Source: Phycisphaeraceae bacterium (GTDB lineage Bacteria > Planctomycetota > Phycisphaerae > Phycisphaerales > Phycisphaeraceae). Taken from it: a stretch of 64,000 nucleotides of DNA. The translations under genes and the position numbers were made by a program. The stretch covers positions 186,001 through 250,000 of the forward strand of contig JANQSF010000134.1 in NCBI GenBank assembly GCA_028284155.1, in the 5' to 3' direction. Positions 1-7,569 of the stretch are shown here, piece by piece; within the stretch, counting starts at the first letter, position 1, and the number at the start of each line of letters is the position of its first letter. The notes under the pieces are model-generated. The model was not told the DNA's origin and ran no database searches. It saw nothing but the letters and a program-made list of their open reading frames with translations.

Positions 1-25
1 GAGCCGCTGATGCAGGCCTATGGCC

Positions 26-108
26 GGGAGGGCGAGGCTCCGTCCGAGCCGTGGCTATTCTTTGATCACCACACAAAGACCGCGGCTCGGACGGAGCCTC
101 GCCCTCCC
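26..108. repeat. Inverted repeat, family GGGAGGGCGAGGCTCC (copy 1)
   Basis: Two perfect 25-nt arms (26-50 and 84-108) flank a 33-nt spacer. The left arm begins GGGAGGGCGAGGCTCCGTCC. The same arms recur at 59081-59162 with a different spacer. It lies just beyond the 3' end of the AlkD-like gene, so it could also form a transcription-stopping hairpin. No T-tract follows it. Confidence 0.9.
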
Positions 109-125
109 GTCTCGAAACGCCCGCG

Positions 126-839
126 TCACACCGTCCCATTCAAATACGCCTTCCGCCGCCGTTCCGGAAACCGTTCGATCGCGTAGCGAAGCATGGTGCG
201 CGGCATGCCGTGGTAATGCTCTTTGAGGAACGACTCCTCCACGGCGCGGTCGCGGTTGCCGACCTCGCGGAGCATCCAGCCGACGGCCTTGTGGATCAGG
301 TCGTGGTCGTCGTGCAGCAGCAGCTCGGCGATGGCGAGCGTGTCGTCGAAGTCGTTGTCCTTGATGAACGCGTACGTCGCGATAATCGACACGCGGCGTT
401 CCCACAGGTCGTTCGACTTGGCCCAGCGGTACAGCGGGCGTCGGCTGCGGTCGCGCAGGTGGCCGCCAACGATCTGGTGCGCGGAGGAATCCACCAGGTC
501 CCAGTTATTCACGTGGGTCAGGTGTTCAATGTAGAAGTCGTAAACAGCTTTGCGCGTCGCGGCGTCGCCTTTCTCAAACTGCAAAACAAGAACGAGCAGC
601 GCAAGCAGGCGTTCCTCGTGGATGGGCGATTGCAGCACGGATTTGACGTCCTTCAGGTCGAGCAAGCGATGCTCCCGTGCGACCTTTCGCAGCACGGGCA
701 CGCGGATGCCGATGAAACGATCGCCCTCGCCGTACTGGCCCGGGCCGGTCTTGAAGAACCGTAGCGAGTGCTCGGCGATCGTGGCGTCGGACAGTTCTGT
801 CAGTTGCTTGCGGATTTGCTTGACGGCTTGGCTTGGCAT
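126..839 (-). CDS. AlkD-like DNA alkylation repair protein
   Basis: A 237-residue, almost entirely helical protein of the AlkD/AlkC HEAT-like repeat superfamily. Members remove alkylated purines from DNA as monofunctional glycosylases in the cytoplasm. Visible hallmarks are HEERLLALLVL (about residue 93), the conserved VNNWDLVD turn (about 128) and the DLIHKAVGWMLREVG helix pair (about 182-196) near the C-terminus. The length matches family members of about 230 residues. The ATG start at 839 has only weak Shine-Dalgarno complementarity. It is transcribed away from the divergent hydrolase gene cluster and stands alone. Assignment to the superfamily is firm; the exact lesion specificity is inferred. 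Confidence 0.88.
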   Translation of the reverse strand: MPSQAVKQIRKQLTELSDATIAEHSLRFFKTGPGQYGEGDRFIGIRVPVLRKVAREHRLLDLKDVKSVLQSPIHEERLLALLVLVLQFEKGDAATRKAVYDFYIEHLTHVNNWDLVDSSAHQIVGGHLRDRSRRPLYRWAKSNDLWERRVSIIATYAFIKDNDFDDTLAIAELLLHDDHDLIHKAVGWMLREVGNRDRAVEESFLKEHYHGMPRTMLRYAIERFPERRRKAYLNGTV

Positions 840-862
840 GCGGGGAGTTTATTCCACCACGG

Positions 863-1732
863 TCACTTCTTCTCCCCACTTACCGACGCGTGTTTCACGA
901 TGAAATCAACGACGCGCTTCGGCTGCGGGTGAGTGAAGTGATGCCCGCCCGACTTGGCCGTGCCCTCCTGCACGGTGATGATCTCGATCTTGCCGCCGAG
1001 TTTTCGGTAGCGTTCGACCAATATGTGCGTGTTCTCCTTGGGCGGGACGATCACATCGTTTTCGCTGACGACGTGCATCAGCGGGACTCTCGCGTCGGCG
1101 ATCGGCTTGAGGTTGTCGATCGGGTTGTACTTGTAATTGATCGCCTCGTCTTCGGTCAGGCCGTACGCCTTGATGCACTGCCGCCAACTCGGGCCGTGAC
1201 CGCGGCCGTTGCCCTTGCCGCCGGGCCAACTCTTGAAGTCGAGCACGGGCGTGTCGGCGTAGATGCACGCGATTTTGTCCGGGTGGCGGGCGGCCCAGTT
1301 GTAAACGAACAGCCCGCCCCGGCTGACACCTTCCAGCGCGGGCTTCTTCGCGAACCCGTGCTTTTCGGTGAGGAACTTGTACAGCGCGTCGCCGCGCGCC
1401 ATCGCCTTCGGGCTGCCGAACAGGCCGGCCACATTGACGTACGCGATGTGGAACCCCTTACCGAGCAGCGCGACGTCCATCTCGGCGTGGTAGTCGGGGA
1501 AGCGCGCCCGCCAAACCCAGGGCCGACCGTTGGCCTCGGCCTTCGGCTTGACGACGTAAGCAGGTTGGCCGGCCACCTTGAAGTGCACCCTCGGGTAGCC
1601 ACGCCAAGTATCCGCTCGCCCGTCGATGTCGGCAGCTCTTGTCAGATCGGCTGTTGTAGAAAGCACGACCGCGAGCACAGAACCCAGCGACAGGGCAAAC
1701 CGCGTCGTTCGGCAACAATCGTTAGTTGACAT
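863..1732 (-). CDS. Secreted alpha/beta hydrolase (esterase-like)
   Basis: 289 residues, with an N-terminal signal peptide (hydrophobic stretch about 12-28, likely cleavage after TRAA). The fold is alpha/beta hydrolase: nucleophile elbow GVSRGG (serine about residue 136), a SENDVIVPP segment that should supply the acid, and GHHFTHP with the likely catalytic histidine near residue 266. The ATG at 1732 is preceded by GAGGAG on the minus strand. The product should act in the periplasm or outside the cell on an ester; the substrate cannot be told. Such hydrolases are very common in planctomycete genomes. Only 23 nt separate it from the downstream AlkD-like gene, so co-transcription is possible. 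Confidence 0.85.
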   Translation of the reverse strand: MSTNDCCRTTRFALSLGSVLAVVLSTTADLTRAADIDGRADTWRGYPRVHFKVAGQPAYVVKPKAEANGRPWVWRARFPDYHAEMDVALLGKGFHIAYVNVAGLFGSPKAMARGDALYKFLTEKHGFAKKPALEGVSRGGLFVYNWAARHPDKIACIYADTPVLDFKSWPGGKGNGRGHGPSWRQCIKAYGLTEDEAINYKYNPIDNLKPIADARVPLMHVVSENDVIVPPKENTHILVERYRKLGGKIEIITVQEGTAKSGGHHFTHPQPKRVVDFIVKHASVSGEKK

Positions 1733-1889
1733 CGATCGCTCCTCAGCTCAAAGGTCCAGACCATCGTAACGCACGATCCCCACATAGGCCGACCGTCCCA
1801 GTCCGCCATCACCCCGCAACCCTGTGCGTCGCCCCACCCACCCCGCGCGTTACACTGATGCCCTCACCCGCCACGTCGAGGAGCCCGCC

Positions 1890-4145
1890 ATGCGCACGTC
1901 GTTCCGAATCGTCCTGACCGCACTCGTCGTCGTTTTCGCAACCGCGTCGTTCGCCGCAGGGCAATCCGGCGGGCCCAAAGTGTTCGAGGACGATCAGGCG
2001 CCCGACGACCGCCGGTTCAAGCCGCTACGTCACCTGAACGACTACTTCCCGTTCGACCCGCCTTCGTCGCCGGAGGTCTGGAGGCAGCGTCGCGCGGAAG
2101 TGCAACGCCGCGTCATGATCGCCACCGGCATGTGGCCGTCGCCGACGCGCACGCCGCTCAAGGCCGTCGTGCACGGCAAGCGCGACATGGGCGACTACAC
2201 GATCGAGAAGGTCTACTTCCAGAGCTACCCCGGCCACTACGTCACGGGCAGCCTGTACCGCCCCAAGAACAAGCACGGCCTGGTCAAGGGCAAGCGTCCG
2301 GGCATCCTGTCGCCGCACGGGCACTGGTCGAACGGCCGGTTCTACGACAAGGGCGAGGCCGGCGCGAAGAAGGACATCGAAAGCGGCGCGGAGAAGTTCG
2401 TCAGCGGCGGGCGCAGCCCGTTGCAGGCGCGGGCGGTGCATCTGGCCCGGCTCGGTTGCGTCGTCTTCCACTACGACATGGAGGGGTACGCCGACTCGAT
2501 CCAGTTCGCGCATCGGCCGGGCGTGCGCAAGCACATGTTCCGCAGCAGCGATGGCGCCGCGGATGCCGATGAAGGGCCGACCTGGGGCTTTTTCAGCGCC
2601 GCAGCCGAGCTGCGTCTGCAGGGCATGTTCGGCCTGCAAACGTGGAACTCGACGCGGGCGCTCGACTTCCTGCTGACCCTGCCCGATGTCGACCCGACGC
2701 GCATCGGCTGCACCGGCGGGTCGGGCGGCGGGACGCAGACGATGATCCTGGCCGGGATTGACGACCGCGTCACAGTCAGCGTGCCGGCCGTGATGGTGTC
2801 GACGGCCATGCAGGGCGGCTGCACCTGCGAGAACGCCAACTACCTGCGCGTCGGCACGGGCAACGTCGAGTTCGCCGCGCTGTTCGCGCCCAAGCCGCAG
2901 GCCCTGATCGCGGCCGACGACTGGACGAAGGAGCTGATGACCAAGGGCTACCCGCAGTTGCAGCAGCTTTACAAGTCGATGGGCAAGCCCGACCACATTA
3001 CCGCCGCGGCGTATCTCCAGTTTCGGCACAACTACAACTACCCGAACCGTCAGATCGCGTACAAGTGGTTCAACAAGCATTTCAAGCTCGGCCACGAATC
3101 GCCGGAGGTCGAACGCGACTTCACGTTCCTGACCAAAGACGACCTGACCGTCTGGACGGAGGGCCACAACAAGCCTGCGACGGGCGACTCACACGAGCGC
3201 AAGCTGCTGGCGCACGTCACGCGCGACAACGCCAAGCTCATCGAAAAGCTCACGCCGCGCGACGCCGCCTCGTTGGCCCAGTTCCGCAAGGTCGTCGGCG
3301 GCGCTTGGCAGGTCATGCTCAACCGCGACCTGCCGAAGACCGACTCGGTGCAGTGGACGCTGAAAAACAAGGTCAAGCACGGCGACTTCATCGACATGTC
3401 CGGCACGCTCTACCACCCGGGGCACGAGGAACACGTGCCGGTCGCGTTCTTTTGGCCGCGCCAGTGGAACAAGCAGGTCGTCATTTGGCTCGACCCGCGC
3501 GGCAAGTCGGCGATGTACCAGCAGGACGGCAAACCGACCCCGCCGGTGCAACGACTCATCGATGCGGGCTACTCCGTCGCGTCGCTCGACCTGTTCGGCA
3601 CGGGCGAGTTCACGCCGGACGGCAAGCCGATCACAAAGCAGAAGATGGGCCAATACTCCAACGGCAGTCAGCCGTGGCAGAAGTTCAGCGGCTACACGTT
3701 CGGCTACAACGACAGCCTGTTCGCGCAGCGCGTGCACGACGTGCTGACGATGATCTCGTTCGTCCGATCGTACAAGCCGCACCCGACGGAGAAGGTGCAT
3801 GTGTTCGCCCTGAACGGCTCCGGCAAATGGGGCGCAGCCGCGGTCACGTTGGCCGGTGACCAGGTGGACTCGGCCGCGATCGACACGGGCGGGTTCCGTT
3901 TCGATTCGATCCGCACGCTCGACCACGCCGACATGATCCCGGGCGCGGTGAAGTACGGCGACCTGCCGGCGCTGCTGGCGTTGTGTGCGCCGACGAAAGT
4001 GTTCGTCCTGGGCGAGACTGAAAAAGGTAACCCGCTTGTGAAAGGCGCATACCGCGCGGCCGGCAAGCCGGGGAACTACGTCAAGCATGTCGGGTTGTAC
4101 AGCGCGCAATTCGGCGAGGCGGTGGATTGGTTGTTGGGTAAGTGA
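1890..4145 (+). CDS. Secreted two-domain alpha/beta hydrolase (acetyl-xylan-esterase-like)
   Basis: 751 residues. The frame is open further upstream, but the ATG at 1890 has GAGGAG nine nt before it and begins a clear signal peptide (RTSFRIVLTALVVVFATAS), so it was chosen. Two hydrolase-like halves are visible. The first has SPHGHWSNG, the nucleophile elbow GCTGGSGGGTQ (serine about residue 276) and a later histidine in FRHNYN. The second has WLDPRGKS, DLFGTGEF and ALNGSGKWG, which resembles a nucleophile elbow. This resembles planctomycete acetyl xylan esterase or dienelactone-hydrolase-like proteins. Sugar-ester hydrolysis in the periplasm is an inference. Confidence 0.85.
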   Translation: MRTSFRIVLTALVVVFATASFAAGQSGGPKVFEDDQAPDDRRFKPLRHLNDYFPFDPPSSPEVWRQRRAEVQRRVMIATGMWPSPTRTPLKAVVHGKRDMGDYTIEKVYFQSYPGHYVTGSLYRPKNKHGLVKGKRPGILSPHGHWSNGRFYDKGEAGAKKDIESGAEKFVSGGRSPLQARAVHLARLGCVVFHYDMEGYADSIQFAHRPGVRKHMFRSSDGAADADEGPTWGFFSAAAELRLQGMFGLQTWNSTRALDFLLTLPDVDPTRIGCTGGSGGGTQTMILAGIDDRVTVSVPAVMVSTAMQGGCTCENANYLRVGTGNVEFAALFAPKPQALIAADDWTKELMTKGYPQLQQLYKSMGKPDHITAAAYLQFRHNYNYPNRQIAYKWFNKHFKLGHESPEVERDFTFLTKDDLTVWTEGHNKPATGDSHERKLLAHVTRDNAKLIEKLTPRDAASLAQFRKVVGGAWQVMLNRDLPKTDSVQWTLKNKVKHGDFIDMSGTLYHPGHEEHVPVAFFWPRQWNKQVVIWLDPRGKSAMYQQDGKPTPPVQRLIDAGYSVASLDLFGTGEFTPDGKPITKQKMGQYSNGSQPWQKFSGYTFGYNDSLFAQRVHDVLTMISFVRSYKPHPTEKVHVFALNGSGKWGAAAVTLAGDQVDSAAIDTGGFRFDSIRTLDHADMIPGAVKYGDLPALLALCAPTKVFVLGETEKGNPLVKGAYRAAGKPGNYVKHVGLYSAQFGEAVDWLLGK

Positions 4146-4154
4146 CGCCATGAT

Positions 4155-4295
4155 CCTTCAGCCCCGGCCTCTGGCCGGGGGCCTGTGTGCGATGGGTTGC
4201 GCGGTGTTGTGGCGTCGTTGGGATGATGTTGCGTGTTGATCGTCCGATCCCCGGCCAAAGGCCGGGGCTGAAGGGGGACGGCCTTTGGCCGGGGG
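4155..4295. repeat. CCCCGGCC/GGCCGGGG palindromic repeat cluster
   Basis: Arms CCTTCAGCCCCGGCC (4155-4169) and GGCCGGGGCTGAAGG (4260-4274) are exact reverse complements. Each arm also carries a local hairpin (CCCCGGCC, 3-nt loop, GGCCGGGG at 4162-4180 and 4249-4267). A third half-copy (GCCTTTGGCCGGGGG) ends at 4295, directly beside the Shine-Dalgarno sequence of the next gene. Confidence 0.88.
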
Positions 4296-4310
4296 CGGAA
4301 GGGGTTTGGT

Positions 4311-4817
4311 TTGCTAAACGCAAGGCTGATTCTGCCGCAACGTCAGTTTCATGTCATGTGCAAGGACGTCGAACGCGCGTATCCGAACGAGGGGTGCGGG
4401 TTGCTTGTGGGTGAGGTTGACGAACATCGACAGGTCACGCGCGTCGTGCGGGCTGAGCCGACGCGTAATGTCGAGGCTGAGCGTGGCAGCGACCGTTACC
4501 TGATAGACCCGCACGACCAGTTATATATCGAACGCGCGACGCGGGACGAGGGGTTGCGCGTCGTCGGTGTGTATCACTCTCACCCGGACGCCGCGCCGAA
4601 ACCTTCGAAGACCGACTTGGATCGGGCGGTTGATTTGTGGGGTGCCGCGAGTCCCAGGGGCGGCGGTTCCGGGGCCGGGGGCTCCGGGGGCACGCCGAGT
4701 TGGGTGTATGTCATTGTGCGGGTGGATGAGGGGATTGCGGGCGAGGTTGGGGTGTGGCGGTTGGGGCGCGGGGTTTTTGAGGAGGTTGCGTTCGAGGTGG
4801 TTGAGGGGGAGCGCTAA
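4311..4817 (+). CDS. JAMM/MPN-domain metalloprotease-like protein
   Basis: 168 residues of the Mov34/MPN/PAD-1 family. The zinc motif is complete: EGCGLLVGE with the upstream glutamate, then YHSHPDAAPKPSKTD, i.e. HxHx(7)Sx(2)D. Bacterial members cut sulfur-carrier proteins or remove C-terminal extensions from ubiquitin-like proteins. No ThiS/MoaD-like or E1-like gene is adjacent, so the substrate is unknown. The start is read as TTG at 4311, with GAAGGGG seven nt upstream, because the N-terminal strand before PNEGCG belongs to the fold; an in-frame ATG at 4356 would delete it. A glycine-rich insertion (about 118-132) is lineage-specific. The stop TAA lies inside a dispersed 20-nt repeat. Confidence 0.85.
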   Translation: MLNARLILPQRQFHVMCKDVERAYPNEGCGLLVGEVDEHRQVTRVVRAEPTRNVEAERGSDRYLIDPHDQLYIERATRDEGLRVVGVYHSHPDAAPKPSKTDLDRAVDLWGAASPRGGGSGAGGSGGTPSWVYVIVRVDEGIAGEVGVWRLGRGVFEEVAFEVVEGER

Positions 4818-4828
4818 GCCGCAAGCGG
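4808..4828 (+). repeat. GAGCGCTAAGCCGCAAGCGG dispersed element, supplies stop codon
   Basis: The 20-mer GAGCGCTAAGCCGCAAGCGG (preceded by G) contains the TAA stop (4815-4817) of the JAMM gene. It occurs in reverse orientation at 23026-23046, where it supplies the ispF stop codon, and in slightly changed form at 33792-33813. Confidence 0.85.
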
Positions 4829-4877
4829 GCGTAGAGGGTATCCGAGTGGTTGGATGAGGATGAGTCGGTCATAGTTG

Positions 4878-4954
4878 GGTGCCACTGGCGGGTTGCCCGC
4901 CAGTGCCTTGGTGGTGCGGTAACGGGACTGGCGGGCAAGCCGCCAGTGGCACCC
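4878..4954. repeat. Inverted repeat, family GGGTGCCACTGGCGG (copy 1)
   Basis: Arms run from GGGTGCCACTGGCGG (4878) to CCGCCAGTGGCACCC (ending 4954). Each arm also contains its own small palindrome (ACTGGCGGGCAAGCCGCCAGT on the right). A second copy is at 32823-32900. It sits between two convergent genes. Confidence 0.9.
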
Positions 4955-4976
4955 CGTGTTTGAATCGCGATGGGCC

Positions 4977-5010
4977 AAAAGAACAACCGGCGCGCGGGTG
5001 CGCGCCGGTT
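4977..5010 (-). terminator. Intrinsic terminator of the OmpA lipoprotein gene
   Basis: On the minus strand AACCGGCGCGC and GCGCGCCGGTT form an 11-bp stem with a 4-nt loop (4985-5010), followed by GTTCTTTT. It lies 57 nt past the stop codon at 5068. Confidence 0.8.
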
Positions 5011-5067
5011 GCTGGTGTGCGAGTCTTGATCGAATTGCGCTGATCGATCGGCGCCGATCGAACGGTC

Positions 5068-5952
5068 TTACTTGAATCGTGCCGAGTTTTCCTGTTGGGC
5101 GACGGCGGCGGCGGCGTTGCCCGCGCCGGCTGGCGTTCGGCCGATCGGTGCGACGGCGGGTGCGCCGGCCACGGTGTTGGCTTCGTCACGCACGAGGAAG
5201 ATCTCGACGCGGCGGTTGCCCTCGGCCCCCTTCGGGCCGTTGGCCACGACCGGGCGGAATTGGCCATACCCCGCGACGCTCATGCGGACGGGCGCGACGC
5301 CGGCCTTGAGCAGCACGTCTTTCACGCCAATCGCGCGGTGCACGCTCAGGTGCCAGTTGGTCGGGTGCTGGGCCTTGACCCGGCTGATCGGCACGTTGTC
5401 GGTGTGGCCGACGATGCGGACCTCATACCCCGCCGCGGCCGGCGAACGCACGACCTGCGCCAGTTGCGAGAGCGTGCCCACCGCGCCGGACTTGACCTGA
5501 TCCGACCCCGGGCTGAACGTCAGGTCGCTGCGGAACTTGATCATCCCGCGTGCGGCGTCGTACGCCATGATGCCCGGGTGCTGCGCGGCCAATTGCTTGA
5601 GGGCCTGGTCCAGGTCCTGCGGCAGCATGATGTTGTCGGGCAGTGTCGCCGTCGAGTTGGTGAGGGCGATGATGCGCTGTTCTGCCTCGGCCAGCGCGTC
5701 CTTCGCCGCGTCGCGTTCCGCCGCTAACGCTTCCATCTGTGCGACCAGCTCCGGCGTGGGCAGGCCTGCCGTCCGCCGCAACGCTTCGATCTCCTGCTGA
5801 CACGCTTCAAGGTTAGCTTGCAGATCGATGATTTGCTCATCGGCCGTGCGGTTGGCCAGGTGGAGGCGGTCGACATGGCCCTGCGAGGCGCAGCCGACGG
5901 TCGTGACGGCCGCGGCCGCCAGCAGGAGGGCGCTCAGTCCGGTGCGTTTCAT
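5068..5952 (-). CDS. OmpA-family peptidoglycan-binding lipoprotein
   Basis: 294 residues. The ATG at 5952 has AAGGAA upstream and opens a lipoprotein signal peptide with the lipobox VTTVGC (cysteine 21). Residues about 25-105 form a coiled coil (HLANRTADEQIIDLQANLEACQ...). The C-terminal OmpA/MotB domain is complete: KFRSDLTFSPGSDQVKSGA, RIVGHTDN (the TD pair binds peptidoglycan) and NRRVEIFLV. It should tether the envelope to peptidoglycan from the periplasmic side. The lipoprotein plus coiled coil plus OmpA layout resembles Pal or planctomycete OmpA-like proteins. No Tol genes are adjacent. A G-quadruplex-forming stretch lies in its 5' leader. Confidence 0.9.
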   Translation of the reverse strand: MKRTGLSALLLAAAAVTTVGCASQGHVDRLHLANRTADEQIIDLQANLEACQQEIEALRRTAGLPTPELVAQMEALAAERDAAKDALAEAEQRIIALTNSTATLPDNIMLPQDLDQALKQLAAQHPGIMAYDAARGMIKFRSDLTFSPGSDQVKSGAVGTLSQLAQVVRSPAAAGYEVRIVGHTDNVPISRVKAQHPTNWHLSVHRAIGVKDVLLKAGVAPVRMSVAGYGQFRPVVANGPKGAEGNRRVEIFLVRDEANTVAGAPAVAPIGRTPAGAGNAAAAVAQQENSARFK

Positions 5953-6506
5953 AACGGTGTTCCTTTTCAAGTACAGGTCGCGGTGTGTCACGTCGGCCCC
6001 CTGGCCGGCCCGGTTGCCCCCGGATTCCCCCCGTTTCCCCCAATCTTCGACCGGCCGATTCAGGTCGATCCGTCGGCATGGGCGCGCGACACCGCCGCGC
6101 GGGGCGTGTTGGCCTGCGCGGCGGGCAAACGGCTGGATGGTGCGGGTTTGCGGGGTCGCACGTGGGGCGTCCATGCCGGGCGTCCGACCGGGCCTGATCC
6201 ATCAGGCGGGCAAGCGGTCGGCGCTCTGTGATGGTTATCGCCCAAGTGAGGACGATCCGTTGAGAAGTTTGCGCAATTCTTGCCGACCGGCGCAGTAGCT
6301 TTTGCGCAGACAGGCCCGGCGTGCAACCCAGACCACTCGGAACCACCCGGCATCGACGGTCGGGGCCCTCGCCGGGCGGGCCTGCTCAAGCGCCGCAGGG
6401 GCTTGGCATACGCGCCCATACGTCACCGCGTTTCGCCCGCGATTCGCATGGCCGCGCCGCTCACACGTCAGACGCGGGCGACCAACATCCGACCCACCAC
6501 CATTGC
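5953..6506. other. 554-bp gap with no recognisable gene
   Basis: No reading frame here has protein-like composition or a ribosome-binding site. The part next to 5952 should be the 5' leader and promoter of the OmpA lipoprotein gene; it holds a run of G-tracts on the minus strand (5997-6041). Nothing else was recognised. Confidence 0.6.
5997..6041 (-). promoter_or_regulatory. Putative G-quadruplex in the 5' leader of the OmpA lipoprotein gene
   Basis: The minus strand reads G5-AAAC-G6-AATCC-G5-CAACC-G3, which meets the G3+N1-7 rule, and a further G5 follows. It lies 57-101 nt upstream of the start codon, on the strand that would be transcribed into the leader RNA. Confidence 0.45.
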
Positions 6507-6803
6507 TCACCTTCGGGCGATTTCATAGTGCCGGAAGGCGCACCAGACGATCAGCAGCAGCATCGACACACCCGCCAGAAGAACGACGATCCTGAACAAC
6601 AGAAACTGCTGTAGTCGAGAATCGACACGATCCAACGCCACCACAAATGGCCACGTTACGCGGCAGCCGAGGTCGGCCAAGAGCCCAAGAACACGAACCC
6701 AGACTAACACCGGCATCAAAACCGGAACCAACACGCAGTACATGAAGAGATGCTCGCCAACGACGAGCCAATCTCGAGTTGAAGTAGATCGTTCGTGCGA
6801 CAC
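6507..6803 (-). CDS. Small two-helix membrane protein, unknown function
   Basis: 98 residues, read from GTG at 6803 with GGAG six nt upstream; the longer frame would overlap the neighbouring acetyltransferase gene. Two hydrophobic segments are visible: about 21-43 (LFMYCVLVPVLMPVLVWVRV...) and about 70-88 (LLFRIVVLLAGVSMLLLIVW). The short tail is basic (RHYEIARR). No family was recognised. It lies downstream of the GNAT gene in the same direction, with a gap of 112 nt. Confidence 0.55.
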   Translation of the reverse strand: MSHERSTSTRDWLVVGEHLFMYCVLVPVLMPVLVWVRVLGLLADLGCRVTWPFVVALDRVDSRLQQFLLFRIVVLLAGVSMLLLIVWCAFRHYEIARR

Positions 6804-6915
6804 GGCAACTCCGGGCGATCGACCTTCCCACTCTACCGTACACCGCAAGTCAGCCTTCGCATCGTGACGTGCGGGTTGGCGAGATTCAGCGTCGTGCTCG
6901 GCGGGTGGGCATGGG

Positions 6916-7455
6916 TCACGGGCTCCCAAAGTTCGACTTGCTCAAACCGCTGTCGGCCGACAGGACGAGCTGCCAATACGCCACGTCGATCCACCGGTCG
7001 AACTTCCGACCCGTTTCGAGGAAGTGCGCGACCTTCTGGAAACCCAGCCGTTCGTGCAACGCCACGCTCGCGTCGTTTGGCAGCGCGATGCCAGCCAAGG
7101 CCGTGTGGATCGATTGGGCCCGCAACCGGTCGAGCAACGCCCGGAAGAGCGTCTTGCCGTGACCTTGCCCGACGTGATCGGGGCTGAGGTAGACCGTCGT
7201 CTCTGCTGTTTGGCTGTAGGCGGCGCGTGGGCTCCAGCGCGTCGCGTAGGCGTAACCGATGGGCTGACCACCGCCGATCAGGATCAGCCAGGGGTGCGTG
7301 CGCGTCGTCTGTTCGATCCGGTCGGCCATGATTGGCGCGGTAACCAGCTCGGTCTCAAACGTGATGATCGTGTGTTCGATGTAGTAATTGTAAATCGCGG
7401 CGAGTGCCGAGCCGTCGTCGGGGGTCGCGTCGCGGATGGTGGTTGCGTCGGGCAT
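6916..7455 (-). CDS. GNAT N-acetyltransferase (phosphinothricin acetyltransferase-like)
   Basis: 179 residues with the complete GNAT fold. The N-terminus IRDATPDDGSALAAIYNYYI matches Pat/Bar-type enzymes, as do the TFETE stretch and the acetyl-CoA-binding loop VGQGHGKTLFRALL (Q-x-G-x-G, about residues 96-100). The C-terminal segment LHERLGFQKVAHFLETGRKF is also typical (motif B region). Members acetylate amino groups of amino-acid-like compounds such as phosphinothricin or methionine derivatives. The substrate here is inferred only by family resemblance. It diverges from the WD40 gene; the gap between them contains a TATAAT box. Confidence 0.87.
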   Translation of the reverse strand: MPDATTIRDATPDDGSALAAIYNYYIEHTIITFETELVTAPIMADRIEQTTRTHPWLILIGGGQPIGYAYATRWSPRAAYSQTAETTVYLSPDHVGQGHGKTLFRALLDRLRAQSIHTALAGIALPNDASVALHERLGFQKVAHFLETGRKFDRWIDVAYWQLVLSADSGLSKSNFGSP

Positions 7456-7500
7456 GGGTCGGCCAATTGTCGATCACAGATCGTGACACGTGGCGCGAAG

Positions 7501-7506
7501 TATAAT
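7501..7506 (+). promoter_or_regulatory. Perfect TATAAT -10 box upstream of the WD40 gene
   Basis: TATAAT lies 63 nt before the start codon in otherwise GC-rich DNA. No good -35 hexamer sits at 16-18 nt spacing (GTGACA is 12 nt away), so promoter function is probable but not shown. Confidence 0.5.
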
Positions 7507-7569
7507 CCACTGGTCGCGCAGAATGGGCAACAATCTGAAACCCGTCGCGTTGAAACGGCGAGCGAAGTC

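Noticed and set aside
6060..6419. 119-codon minus-strand frame in the 5953-6506 gap
   Set aside because: Pro/Arg/Ala-rich, no Shine-Dalgarno, no motif; overlaps the probable leader region.
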